From Diospyros lotus (lineage: Eukaryota > Streptophyta > Magnoliopsida > Ericales > Ebenaceae), in NCBI RefSeq assembly GCF_014633365.1, contig NC_068338.1:22950616-23014615 (forward strand): 64,000 bases of DNA. Reading direction: 5' to 3'. Below, one piece after another: positions 23,101 through 32,279 of this stretch. A program made the translations under genes and the position numbers. Below the pieces are notes generated by a model. The model saw only the letters and a list, made by a program, of their open reading frames with translations. It made no database searches and was not told the DNA's origin. Positions within the stretch are counted from its first letter, which is position 1. Each line of letters begins with the position of its first letter.

Positions 23101-26100
23101 CTGGTTCACTGCCTTTGGATCCTACAGGTACTGCGACTTGGGCCTTGACTTATGTAGCACCACCAGCTCCCAGTCAATGGCAATCTTCTTTGCCTTCTCT
23201 CTTGTGAGCGACCATCTGTTTGCAACCAACCGCCTGCATCTACCATCTTCGATGCCCCTATGTTGCGCCCTTTCATCTTCTCTGATGATGATGGAATTTC
23301 GACTTCCTGATTATCCTGTTACCCACGTGCTTGGTGATGTTCTAGACATGGTCGGTCCGACCATGGTAGAACTTGTGGGGCATGCCCTCGTGGACGGCCC
23401 TGTTAACCTTGATGCCGACGTAGTCTCCGATGCGGTAAGCCCTAAGGTACGTCGACAGTAGGATCGTCCCCTTCCTCTTGAAGGGCTGAGAGAACAGGTT
23501 TCTTGATCTAGATCTTAGTCCATGACCAAAAGGCATCTTCTCTCTCAACATGACTTTAATAGTTGTGTTTGAGGTTAAAGGCAACAAAGACGGTTGTGAC
23601 TGTGGCTATGGCGATGGTAGACAAAAATGAAGGATATGATCAAAGATGAAGGAGATGGGAGGTGGATGATAATGGCAGAGAACTTCACAATCTTCGCTGC
23701 TCTCCCCCCCCTCCCCCTTGAACTCTTCGTCTCACTACTCTAATACCATGTTATAGTTGGACAGAAAAAATTCTCCCACATTTCATTTGATAGGACATAC
23801 ATATATATAGAAAATACAAAGGAGAATCCACCCATATGGAGTCAATTAAGGAAGGGAAAAATTGATTCGGTTAAGGAAAAAAACAGTCACCTAGAGAATA
23901 AAAAAAAAATAACCGTACACTTAAATACAAAATTGTGATCACATGATTTTCTACAAACAATTCACCTAGGTGGCTGTCTAAGTGGTCCAAAACCTATTAA
24001 TACCAACATCTATAGGTAGTGGTTCAAATCTTGTCCTTGTGCCTACTAAGGTTGATTTGGGTTTATTGCATACACGTCAATAGAACAAAAAATCTGAGAA
24101 TGTTAATTATACATTTTGAACATTAGTTAATCCACCAAGTTGGTTGGCCAAGAAGTCCAAGGCATATTAATACCAACATCTCTAGTTAGGGGTTCGAATC
24201 TTGTATCCTACATCTACTGGGGTGTTTTGGGAATATTGCACATACTTCAAAGAAAAGAGAAAAAATCAGAGTGTGTAAAATATTACACTTTGAATGTTTA
24301 ATAATCCACTAAAAAGCTTGGTCAGGTAATCCAAGATCAGTTAATACCAACATTTATGGCCAGGGTTTCATATCTTGTCCCCTGAACCTACTAGGAGTGA
24401 CTTGGGACTATTGAATTGTACACTTAGAAGGCTGTCAGACTATTGCTTAAACCCCTCGGAGCATCAGCTGTAGGTATTTGTTATATGTGTGCTTTCTTTT
24501 CCTTTACATTTACCTTTTCTTTGACTTGTGTAAAATAAAAAGCCAAGTAATAGAAACTGCTCAATGAATATGGCTGGACTACAATCCTCATTCCTGAAGA
24601 AATAAAAAGAAATGAAATTTGTACTAGATAATATCACAACACAAGAAAGGTAATATGTTATAATTATGCACTAGATTTGAAAAATTATATTTCCAAAATG
24701 AAAAGATCTTACATCCAACTATTTGACAATTATAACTCACATCATTGCTTAATTTTAAAAATAAGTTTTTGTACTCAATAAACGATCTAGGATCAATAAG
24801 CTTGCAGCACGCACGGCATCCATATTGGGTCAAGAGGAAACATGTTTGGTATTTCTGAAACTCTTGGGGAAAATTCGTAATTCAGAAAAAAAAAAATAAC
24901 ATTTGTTTAAGGGAACAGCTCAATGTTATTAAGGAAAAATGAACAAAAGCCTAGAAAGGTATTTTCCCTAGGGGATCAAGACGAGCCTGTTAAGTGTCCA
25001 CAGAACCAATGAGGCTTTGGCAGATGGGCTGAGAATATTGAGCGAACCTGAGGTTTCACATGCATTGTAACAAAGCATCCATAGTAGGCTTCAGATAAAG
25101 GCTTAGGTGAGCATTGCAGGTCCCCACCAGGTATCTAAAAGGGAGATTCAGGCGACCTTCTTAGTGTAAACAGACTAATTATAAAACAAATTTCCAACCA
25201 TAGGAGAAGCATGATTCAACATAAAAAAGTTCACCTTCATACCACATGCCACTAAAAATTTAAACCAGTAACTTTTTCAAAGTTATGATTGATCAAATAG
25301 CCATAAGCCAATAATAACATAACTGTCAAATTTGGAGTAGAGAACTGTCTGCCAAAGACCAGAACCCTGAGAAGTATTTACAGGTAAAAAAACACAACAA
25401 TCGCAAGCCTTAACGCCACTAGGCAGGATCAGCAGTAGTATGCACCAATATGAATATAATTCTATTGGACAAAATAGTGATTTGGTACCTGATCAAAACA
25501 TCTTTCTTACAGTGTGCACACTGATAATACTTGAATGTTTCTGCTTTAGAGAAAAGGTATTCGAATCCTCCTTTCTTCGAGATTTTCTTTGTTAGTCTGC
25601 CACTCCCATTAAGTTTCCCAGAGCTCACCTTGTTAGATGTGTAAGCTATTCTCTCCTCTTCAAAAGCTTTCAAGAGATGCAAAGGAACAAGAGATTCTTC
25701 CAGCCAATATTTTTTCCTTCCACTAGAGGATTCTTCAACCATAGATCCATGAGACACAACGACATCAGGGATCATTCTTCTCTTGCCAAAATCTAGAAGA
25801 TATTTCAACACTGTTCCTTCGATGCATTTCTGACGGATTCTTACATTCTTGAAGGGTCTCACTGATTTTCTAAATTGGACCAGCTTTGAAAGAATATTAG
25901 TATTTTCAATGTCATCCCATCTAATGTTTGCGTCGAGTTCTCTCACCTGAAAAGATTATAAAATCAAAAGGAATGGAAACTTAAAAATTCCACAGAAATA
26001 TCTACCAAATCTCATGTGCAGACATGAAAACTTGTGGCTAAAAAGTTCAAATAGGCAATGTGCACAATTAATTACTAGAGCATGATCTATGAAAAGCTAT

Positions 26101-29100
26101 TCAGGATTCAAGTGGACCATCTATGCCATATATTGGAAATAGAAGGCAAGTGGAAACCAAGTGATGGAAAATTCTGATTGCTCTTCAATTTAGACCTTGG
26201 CCAACCTCAGCATGCACCTTGTGCAAGCCAAGCTGGTACCCACAGGGGTAGGTAGGCCAGGGAGGGAAATGCCACAACTAAACATGCAAAGTGAAAAATT
26301 AGGAGCACACACCTGGAGAGCAAGCTGTTCAACACTTTTTGAATGCTCAACAGCAGCTCGCCAGGCAATATTATGGCTTCTTCGAGCATATTCTGAAGTA
26401 ATAGGATAAGATATTCCTAGCATCTTCATACATCCACCTGCATTATTCAAGGCATGCAACAAATTCAGATATTATCCAGTTTGGAGGGGGGGAAAAAAAG
26501 AATACAAAACAAAGATACCAGGAATATTATATCCTGACAATTCAGAATTTGCTAAAAGAAAACAATATAATATTCCTGGTATTTTGTTCATCCACCTGCA
26601 TTATTCAAGGATTCCAACAAATTTACATATTATTCAGTTAGGGAAAAACAGGAGACTACAAAACAAAGGTTCCTGACCTTGCCGGGCAGCCTTCAAAGCC
26701 AAGGTGCGAGGCAAAACCTTCCAATTGAACAACTCACGGGAGAGTCTACCACCCCTCCACCAAAATAAGCCCAGACCTCTTGCAGAATTTGATGATTGGT
26801 TGACCTCTAAATCTAAATACCGAGCACGTTTTCTGCCCATCCCATGTCTTGAAGACCCACTTAGTGAACTGGGCAAACTATGACAAGCAGAACCCATTGT
26901 AGAAACAGAATCAACAGGCTTTACCCACTCTGCTGAAAGTGCAAGAGGGCGCAAGTTTGATTCTAACTGCAGGATTAGTATTGGGAATAAGCACCACATA
27001 CAGGAAGGAACAAAACAAAAGTTAGATACACATTGATTAGACATTATTACAGTTAAGTTGATGTAATGCTTAAAATACCATAGAGAGAGCACTAAAAGAA
27101 GAGAGAGAAATGTAGCCCTTGCACATTTCCTTTAAGATTATTAAGATTCAATTTGGCACAGCTTAAGTGATATGTCATACCAAGAACTACAGGTTTAACA
27201 AACTACAGATCTTATTGTGTTGGCACTTGTAAGCATTAGGGGTCCATGGCCTTTCTTTTGTTACTAGTTGAATCTGCTTATGCTATTAGCCTCTATGAGA
27301 GCATCACAGTGGTATTAGTATTTACATCTATTAATTTAGTACTTTATTAGATCTATATTCAGGGGTACTTGGTATATCAAATAGCCTGCATGTGTCTATT
27401 AATTCTTTCAATACAACACCTGATAAAATCTCCAGTATCAGTAGTTCCAAGAAAACCTGATATTCCTAATCAGCATTTTGAGCAGCCTGTCAGTTGAAAG
27501 TCAAAACACTTTCAAACCCAGTCTACCCTTCCATCACTTTAGACGGCCTAAAAACTTCCATTATCTTATGTTCTCAAACAAGTACATGTACCTTGTTGAA
27601 ATTTTATTACAATTTAGAACTGTCTGCATAGTTCACAGGATGTGGCCCAAGTAATTCCCACTAACTTCTGACCCAGTTTACAACAGAGAAAAACTTCACT
27701 AGTTCCAAACCAAGACCATGTGGACTCAAAACAACAAGGTTTGAATGAAAAAGGGTAAATCTCTAGAATGGATGAAAATAAGAAATGACTGGAACAAGTT
27801 ATCAAAGAGACTGCAGGGAGAAAAGTTAACTCAGATAGGACAAAATTAACCAATATAACTAACAGTAATTTATTTTGTATTTCTACCACTCAATAAAAAC
27901 TAGTTCATCTATAAAATTCATTAGTAGTATGCCAAATCATGAAGGGAAACTAAAAACTTGATATTAATTAAAATCAATTGAGCTAAAGCAATGTAATATA
28001 GATGAAATCAGGTTGAATATAGATCTGAGGAATGCCCTTTGAACATATCCAGCAGATTCACACCTAATGGCAACCAAGTTTATACGAACTACAATTGCCA
28101 GGTTAATTCAAAACCAAGGAGAATCATCTTACCATGAGCAGAAAATGTTTTAATGAAGTAATATCAGATGCCTTGACAACACTGTTGCGCCAAAGCTTGC
28201 TATGATGTGGATTTAGCCATGGGCCTGACAGTAAACCATGCAACCGAAGTTCAATTGAAACAATATAGCCCACGACATCAGCAAGATGGCCCTTCTTTTT
28301 CCATTTTGAACAAAGACCAAGCACCTTATTCGTAAAATATGTTGGAGCACTTAGATTGAATAAGCAATCCCTTTCATAATCTGGTGACTTACATGAGAAG
28401 CACCACCCGCACTTTTCTTTCCTTGCATCGGGATTTAGCTTCTGAATGTTTGGCCATAAAAAAATAGTAGATTTCTTTGATATGGCCTTCATCTGTGTCA
28501 AAATTATATTCTCAACAGATTTTCTAGAGCTCTCATTGATCTTCTCTGATGATTTCCCTGCTAACTCTTCTGCAACCCATGACACTGTTTGGGCATGACT
28601 ATAAAAGTTCATATAGCTGGTTTCTAACCGTCTTCTTGATGTATCATCTTTTCTTGTATCAGATGCGAATAATATGTGCCCACCCTCTGCTGAATGGATG
28701 TTCTTCCCTTGCAAACTATCAAAACTTGTAGAAGTCAAAGGGCAGTCTCCAACAGAAAGAATTTTCCCCTGAATCTCAGATCCATTTAGAGTTCCAGAGG
28801 ATCTATTTGAACCATCTGCTCCATTTGGGTAAACAGATATATTCCACTGCTTCAAGATTGCACCAACTATTGAGTGGTAAAGGGTATTTGCTGACTTGAG
28901 TGCTTCAATAACAATGCTCAAATCATTTCTGTGGTAACAGCGATATGAGGGTTCATCCTCACATGAATCTGACCTGCAAACAGTTTTCAAATAGCTTTAT
29001 TGACATAAAAAGAGGCATAGGAAAAAATAATACCACACAACTTATCATAAAAATCCTCTCTAGACATGCAGCAAGTGTTAGCATAAGAATGTTACCATTT

Positions 29101-32100
29101 TCCAGTTGTTTAAGATTCCACGAAGTTGAACAGGTCATTTATCTACAGCTGGCTACTACAATATAGCACCTTTCATGATGCTGAATTAGTTCAATACACA
29201 CAAAAGAATGATGACTCAAACAATGGCAATCCAGAAAAAGGCTTTAGAGGTAGCTAAATGCATCAGTACTGGAAAAGGAGAGGGGGCTAGCAAGAATGGT
29301 GCCACATATAAGGAATCAGCAAAGACTTCAAAGTTTTTACATCAGAATAAAGATTATTAATCCATAAAAACTACCTATATAGATGATAAATAGTCAATGC
29401 AAGTGATCTACTGCTAAATCTCAAAGAAATTAAACATTGAAAAGGTCATTATATGTTCATTAAAGCCATAAAACACATATCAAAGGGAGAAAAGGTACAA
29501 TTTGTTGCCTTGGCATGGCCATAGTTAGTAACAGATACCAACTTTTATATTACTTCATAATTCATGCATTTCTCATTTCTTCCCCCAAAGGAAAACGTGA
29601 CATGATTTTGTAGAGGCTCAGCCCATCATGCCTATCTTTCCCACTGAACGTGGGAATCAAGCAAAAGTCACTCCATGTGATAGCGGCACATAAGTTGGAA
29701 AGATCAAGACCTATGAACACATTTATGAAATTGGACACAGCTTCATAAAATCACCAATTATCTTCATACTAATGAACAGTTTAATAGACCACCCACTTCA
29801 TTTCATGACATGCCTTTCCTCAATCCAATGAACATATTCAAACAAATCCATTTCTTCTTCAGGAGAAATATTTCAATTGCTTCTATAAGTTTCTAGAACA
29901 ATAAGGTACCTAAATCAATCAACTACCCAGCAAGGATACTCTTTAACAAGTTCTAATTATGTCAATTGCACTTTCAACCTCAAGTTTAGTTAGTAAATCT
30001 CCTCCAAGAAACACCACTCAAAGGAGAAAGTTGATTCTTGGTTAGATCAAGAAAAATCATGCATAAATAGTAAGGAATTTGGAACTGACCTATTTCTATG
30101 TTCACAAAAATAGTCTTATTTATTATGTTCATCTTTATCTGAAACTATGCATCCCTGATCAAGCATGTTCTCTATGTTCTGAAACAAATAATGGTCATTG
30201 GTCAATCTTTGAAAGTGATCATGGAAGAGATGAAACTAGCATTATGAAATATCAAAAACTCAATCGCTGCCAACTCTCTGTCAACTGTGGAAGGGAAAAA
30301 CTTACACCAATAGATAGCCACAGCAGCTACGATATAGTCGTCCATGGGGGTCAACTCCCAAAAGATCGGCCCCACGAATTGAATTTGCCAGTTTCAGCCA
30401 GGGCTTATCTCGGTCAATCGCACACTCAGGGCAATACCAATCACCTTCTGGTATGAGATTTCTAGACACTCCTACACACCTGAAATGATATGCGGCAGGG
30501 CAACCATCACAGCATATTAAGCTCCCATCCATCCTACAAAGGCAGCATACATCACTATTCCAATCTATGGTTCCCTTGACAACCTCCTTAGTGAAGCAAG
30601 AACCACGAGAAATATCCACAGAAGTCCGCCTCCTCTTTGAGCTCTCAATCTTTATATTCCAATCAGTATCCATATTTAGCTCAATTGCCCGTGTTCGTCT
30701 ATCAAGCTCTGACCTTATGGCTTGCATTTCTATCACATCATTGCATAGACACCGAAGTATCTCAATCTTTACTGATGCTGGTTGTTTGTAGTAGCCACTG
30801 TCAATTACATTCAATTTACAAAGATCAAAACCAGGTCTCAATGCAGGGCCATGAATAAGCAGGTACTCCACCATAAAGATGGGCCAGGTGATCACATCCA
30901 GCAAATCCCAGTTAAGATTCCTACAGTTAAACATCTTAAGTAGATAAGCATAAGAGGAAGACGTTTCAAACTGTGGAATGGATGATGACTGAGAGAGAAG
31001 ATAGCATACCTGAGGCAATTAGAAGCAGAGACGGAATTTTCAGCAGAAAGAAGTTCCAAATGCTTCCTCAAAGTTTGCAGAAGAGACACATGGATAAAAG
31101 CTAATAACAAGTTAGGAGTCTCGCATCTTAGGGCTGCCACAAAGTCTTCCAATTCAAAGGGACTCAAAAATAATAATGTACTAAATGATTTCAAACAAGC
31201 ATAAACAGAGAAAAGATCAAGTATGGGAATCCCATCCAAATTCAAGTTTTCAGAAGAAGGGGGTAATGGTAGCTTTGCAGGAAGAACACTGTATTCTTCA
31301 GATTCTTCTTGACCAGGGGTTGCAGTCTTATCACCTACCATTTGAGATTCCTCAACACCATCATCTGTCTCCAGCTTTTGGGTTTCCTCAACTACATGAA
31401 CTGAAGTGTTCTCTTTAACTTGTCCTTCACGGTCAAAATCTGAACTATTGCCCTCTTTATTAAATACCATATTTAAATCAAAAGAACACTTTCTCTTCTG
31501 AGTTTCCGCACCAAGATTACTCAAATCACCCTCTTTTGAGTTATCTACAAATTCATCATCCACATCCCAATTGAGATCAATACAAGCATTTATCCTTGAG
31601 TGCCCTTCAAAACAGACATATAAATCAAATTTGCTTAGCCAAAAAAAAAAAAAAAACTAAATCCCCTATTTAAATTAAATCCCTCAATTAAATTCAACCC
31701 AACATTTAGATCTGCCCCATTCTTTGACTTAACCAGAACTCAAATTCCCCAAAAAAGCAGAAACAATATCTTCTGAAAAAACCTTTTGGTTTGAACCATC
31801 TTGCCTTGAAATAATCTCCTCGCCACTCTCCATCAAAAAAGTTTCACTCATGAAATTAGCATAATTTTTTTACCTGAATCAGCAAGAAGGCGGCATCCCT
31901 TCTTGGGCTTCTGGTAGACCTGAGGCTCCTTTGCGGGTCCAAACTCAGAAGCATCAGCAGTAGATTGATTACTAATCATGATTCCTGTCCCCATTCCCGG
32001 TACCACTCCCACTCCATCAAAAAGTGAAGCAACCTCAGATAATTCCAGCTCCTCAGAGTCTCCATCTTCATACAAGATCTCAAAGAACCCAGTCGAAGGG

Positions 32101-32177
32101 TCATATGAATTCACGACTCCAGACAAAACCCCTAGCCCTTGAAACTCCTTCTTCACCATTTTTCCCACGAACTCCAT
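4892..32177 (-). CDS. PTM: DDT/PHD-finger chromatin regulator, PTM-like, copy A (complete, 10 exons)
   Basis: Coding exons: 31874-32177, 31010-31604, 30306-30920, 28133-28973, 26678-26966, 26313-26437, 25489-25946, 10150-10178, 5371-5928, 4892-5187. They total 4110 nt, 1369 residues plus stop, with every junction in frame and GT..AG at each intron. Domains: PTM/DIR17-like Tudor segment (about 2-55), DLN-containing acidic linker, DDT domain (about 225-285), C4HC3 PHD finger (Cys425/428/437/440, His445, Cys448/463/466), a conserved middle region with WWRGG at 854-858, PHD-like finger 2 (Cys1066-Cys1111), a Lys-rich stretch, and PHD-like finger 3 (Cys1250-Cys1297). Family knowledge: DDT plus PHD proteins act in chromatin and transcription control; Arabidopsis PTM was proposed to link chloroplast state to nuclear genes and has membrane segments. 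I see no convincing membrane helix here, so a nuclear role is the safer inference. PTM is used as the family name; it could be orthologous to another Arabidopsis DDT-PHD paralogue. Confidence 0.88.
5371..5928 (-). CDS. PTM: PTM-like copy A, exon 9 (PHD finger 2 end, Lys-rich region, PHD finger 3 start)
   Basis: Completes PHD-like finger 2 (FFHEKH and CHKC), then a Lys/Arg-rich region of about 80 residues likely to act in nuclear import or DNA contact (inference), then [13 protein letters not shown] and the first four Cys of PHD-like finger 3 (CSLC, CEIC). It is 42 nt shorter than exon 9 of copy B because 14 residues of the basic stretch are missing. Confidence 0.88.
6373..6797. mobile_element. 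AT-rich insertion in intron 8 of copy A (putative MITE)
   Basis: Copy B passes from GAGACTCAAAG straight to TATCTTCAAGGGG (about 54735), whereas copy A has about 425 extra bases between the same anchors. The block is rich in AGAAAA/TTTTCT words that pair with one another, like a foldback MITE. Ends and target duplication are not clear. Confidence 0.45.
6933..7284 (-). mobile_element. SINE-like insertion in intron 8 of copy A with 16-bp target duplications
   Basis: Flanked by perfect copies of AAGGAACCTAAAAGAG at 6917-6932 and 7285-7300; copy B has a single related site near 54865. Read on the minus strand, the element ends with a block around CCCCACATAGTGGG, then a TTG-rich tail. That layout is typical of plant SINEs with TTG tails and reads as target-primed retrotransposition. 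Its head (minus strand from 7284) is also found at 17325-17455. Confidence 0.6.
7888..8285 (-). mobile_element. TRIM retrotransposon (398 bp) in intron 8 of copy A
   Basis: Two direct terminal repeats of about 120-140 bp, 7888-8026 and about 8165-8285, flank roughly 140 bp of non-coding DNA. On the minus strand, TGGTATTAGAGC (a primer-binding site for initiator Met tRNA) follows the right repeat, and a purine tract (AAAGAAGGGGAG) precedes the left one. Candidate 5-bp target duplications GATAA/GATGA flank it. The element has no coding capacity and is absent at the matching place in copy B. Confidence 0.65.
9112..9365 (+). repeat. Dispersed repeat fragment in intron 8 of copy A
   Basis: Similar to 17430-17635 (shared CTCATCATTC, GGTTGCATYAAGAAG and TGGATTTGTATTGTCA words) and related to the head of the SINE-like copy at 6933-7284. 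It interrupts intron sequence that is continuous in copy B near 56215. Confidence 0.5.
10150..10178 (-). CDS. PTM: PTM-like copy A, exon 8 (29-nt microexon)
   Basis: Only 29 nt, encoding EAVNCQYCK plus split codons at both ends. It supplies the second Cys pair of PHD-like finger 2, so skipping it would destroy the finger and the frame. Flanked by TTTGCAG and GTACAT. The same 29-nt exon, with the same phases, is present in copy B at 57053-57081, which strongly supports the call. Confidence 0.85.
10987..11376 (-). pseudogene. Open frame inside the Mutator-like element, possible captured sequence
   Basis: A 129-codon minus-strand frame lying just inside the left inverted repeat. The hydrophilic product contains [18 protein letters not shown]. 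It matches neither a Mutator transposase nor the neighbouring copia element as far as I can tell. It may be a captured host exon, as in Pack-MULEs, or chance; origin unknown. Confidence 0.25.
11507..11884. mobile_element. Insertion within the copia 3' LTR
   Basis: The left LTR is about 340 bp longer than the right one. The extra block starts TGATAGGA and ends TCCTATCA, which are inverted repeats of each other with TG..CA ends, so it may be a small solo LTR or MITE. No target duplication was resolved. Confidence 0.4.
12066..13478 (-). pseudogene. Copia reverse transcriptase and RNase H remnants
   Basis: Reverse transcriptase from 13478 ([13 protein letters not shown] [39 protein letters not shown]) with the catalytic YVDD at about 12936-12947. 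RNase H follows ([47 protein letters not shown]). The frame is lost between 13077 and 12777 and again near 12380. Confidence 0.85.
14227..15429 (-). pseudogene. Copia protease and integrase remnants
   Basis: Protease with LDSGASDHM near 15310; the GAG-pre-integrase zinc motif (HYQLGHLS then CEFAKHKR, where the second Cys pair is damaged); integrase core with DVWG-like opening (SNVWGPSS), FVDDCRR, the [13 protein letters not shown] motif and HYWGEA. At least two frame changes separate the pieces, so no functional polyprotein can be made. Confidence 0.82.
15544..16437 (-). pseudogene. Copia gag remnant
   Basis: Two frames (16437-16060 and 15900-15544) encode a gag polyprotein start ([20 protein letters not shown], typical of copia gag) and its middle (YDFLAGLN). 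A stop follows TTTKDI, and the zinc knuckle is degenerate ([10 protein letters not shown] in place of a proper CCHC), so the frame is broken. Confidence 0.8.
17654..22085. other. Intron 7 of copy A, non-coding
   Basis: No gene seen. From about 19180 leftward to right it aligns with intron 7 of copy B from about 57310 to 60300. The part 17663-19180 has no counterpart in copy B. A G-rich run lies at 17815-17836. Confidence 0.6.
22091..23955 (-). mobile_element. Non-autonomous LTR retrotransposon carrying a ribosomal protein gene fragment
   Basis: Direct LTRs of about 205 bp at 22091-22292 and 23749-23955, TG..CA ended, with target duplications AATAA/AACAA on either side. On the minus strand the primer-binding site TGGTATTAGAG lies at 23738-23748 and the polypurine tract GCTTGAGGGGGCA at about 22293. 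The 1.45-kb interior contains a tail of copia RNase H (near 22310-22400) and an eL21-like fragment. Copy B has an empty site near 60325. Confidence 0.72.
23296..23536 (-). pseudogene. Captured fragment of cytosolic ribosomal protein eL21 (RPL21)
   Basis: From the ATG at 23536 the frame reads [20 protein letters not shown] and continues through [19 protein letters not shown] and [11 protein letters not shown], the intron-free N-terminal half of eL21. A stop follows GRTDHV, after which [14 protein letters not shown] is still recognisable with part deleted. The C-terminal half is not found; downstream sequence is unrelated. It is a transduced, dead gene piece inside the LTR element. Confidence 0.8.
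23963..24396 (+). repeat. Three tRNA-like SINE heads in intron 7 of copy A
   Basis: Three related units at 23963-24053, 24131-24222 and 24304-24396. Each has a box A-like sequence (best form TTGGCCAAG.AGTCC), the shared phrase TTAATACCAACAT, and a box B-like GGTTCGAATC, perfect in the middle unit. This is the internal RNA polymerase III promoter layout of tRNA-derived SINEs. Acceptor-stem pairing is poor, so they are not working tRNA genes. The same trio is present in copy B. Confidence 0.55.
25489..25946 (-). CDS. PTM: PTM-like copy A, exon 7 (start of PHD finger 2)
   Basis: Residues 924-1076: [12 protein letters not shown], a region rich in basic residues, the conserved [19 protein letters not shown] segment, then the first Cys pair (CAHC) of PHD-like finger 2. 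It has exactly the same length, 458 nt, as exon 7 of copy B. Its donor (ATCAG before GTACCA) opens a 15.3-kb intron. Confidence 0.9.
26313..26437 (-). CDS. PTM: PTM-like copy A, exon 6
   Basis: A 125-nt exon for residues 882-923, including the conserved [17 protein letters not shown] helix (here [19 protein letters not shown]). The true acceptor (AATGCAG before GTGGATG) has a near-identical upstream decoy at about 26596 in the same intron. Donor CCAG before GTGTGT. Confidence 0.86.
26429..26690. repeat. 158-bp-offset tandem duplication across intron 5 of copy A
   Basis: The sequence starting CATCCACCTGCATTATTC at 26431 recurs at 26589 and stays similar for about 90 bp, up to the exon 5 donor. 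The duplicated part includes the exon 6 splice acceptor and the first bases of exon 6, creating a decoy acceptor at about 26596. Confidence 0.7.
26678..26966 (-). CDS. PTM: PTM-like copy A, exon 5 (WWRGG motif)
   Basis: Residues 786-881. Contains the family's WWRGG motif followed by the conserved [14 protein letters not shown] stretch completed in exon 6. A basic run (GRKRAR) precedes it. Acceptor CCTGCAG, donor CAAG before GTCAGG. The donor directly abuts a local intron duplication described separately. Confidence 0.87.
28133..28973 (-). CDS. PTM: PTM-like copy A, exon 4 (middle region)
   Basis: Encodes residues 505-785, the longest exon. The start ([19 protein letters not shown]) and end ([18 protein letters not shown] then SLKHFLLM) match the conserved middle of the family. 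A Cys cluster, CGWCFSC at 693-699 with Cys708, may bind metal; this is inference. The Ser/Asn-rich part between is weakly conserved. Acceptor TTTGCAG, donor ATG before GTAAGA. Confidence 0.87.
30306..30920 (-). CDS. PTM: PTM-like copy A, exon 3 (PHD finger 1)
   Basis: Begins [15 protein letters not shown], which directly continues the DDT module across an 89-nt intron. It then encodes a basic patch (SSKRRR) and a complete C4HC3 PHD finger with all eight zinc ligands: CCLC, CCDGC, HFRC and WYCPEC. The PHD finger lies in one exon, unlike the two C-terminal fingers. The donor is TTGGT before GTAAGT. Confidence 0.9.
31010..31604 (-). CDS. PTM: PTM-like copy A, exon 2 (acidic linker and DDT domain)
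   Basis: Encodes residues 102-300: two DLN motifs (CIDLN and SFDLN) in an acidic linker, then the helical DDT domain beginning [19 protein letters not shown]. The acceptor after TTTTGAAG was chosen because it is the one that joins exon 1 in frame; a nearer AAG acceptor would put a stop in frame. The donor is CTCAG before GTATGC. The upstream boundary is the least certain of the gene. Confidence 0.82.
31874..32177 (-). CDS. PTM: PTM-like copy A, exon 1 (Tudor-like segment)
   Basis: Starts at the ATG at 32175-32177, the only ATG that begins the conserved [12 protein letters not shown] opening. It encodes the small barrel-like PTM/DIR17 Tudor segment, recognisable from the [20 protein letters not shown] stretch. 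The exon ends TCA-G before a GTAAAA donor, leaving phase 1. An upstream TTG in the same frame is not a likely start. Confidence 0.88.
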
Positions 32178-32279
32178 TTTCTTCTGCAACAATTAACTGC
32201 GGCTTTCTTTAGAGAGGGAATCAATCAAAGCCACAATAAGTAATCAAACTCCCCTTTGTGATCTACATGCTAAGATCAC

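Noticed and set aside
23087..23461. 124-codon plus-strand frame
   Set aside because: Antisense shadow of the captured eL21 fragment.
23963..24222. Functional tRNA genes
   Set aside because: Box A and box B are present, but acceptor and anticodon stems do not pair well, so these are SINE-like tRNA relics.
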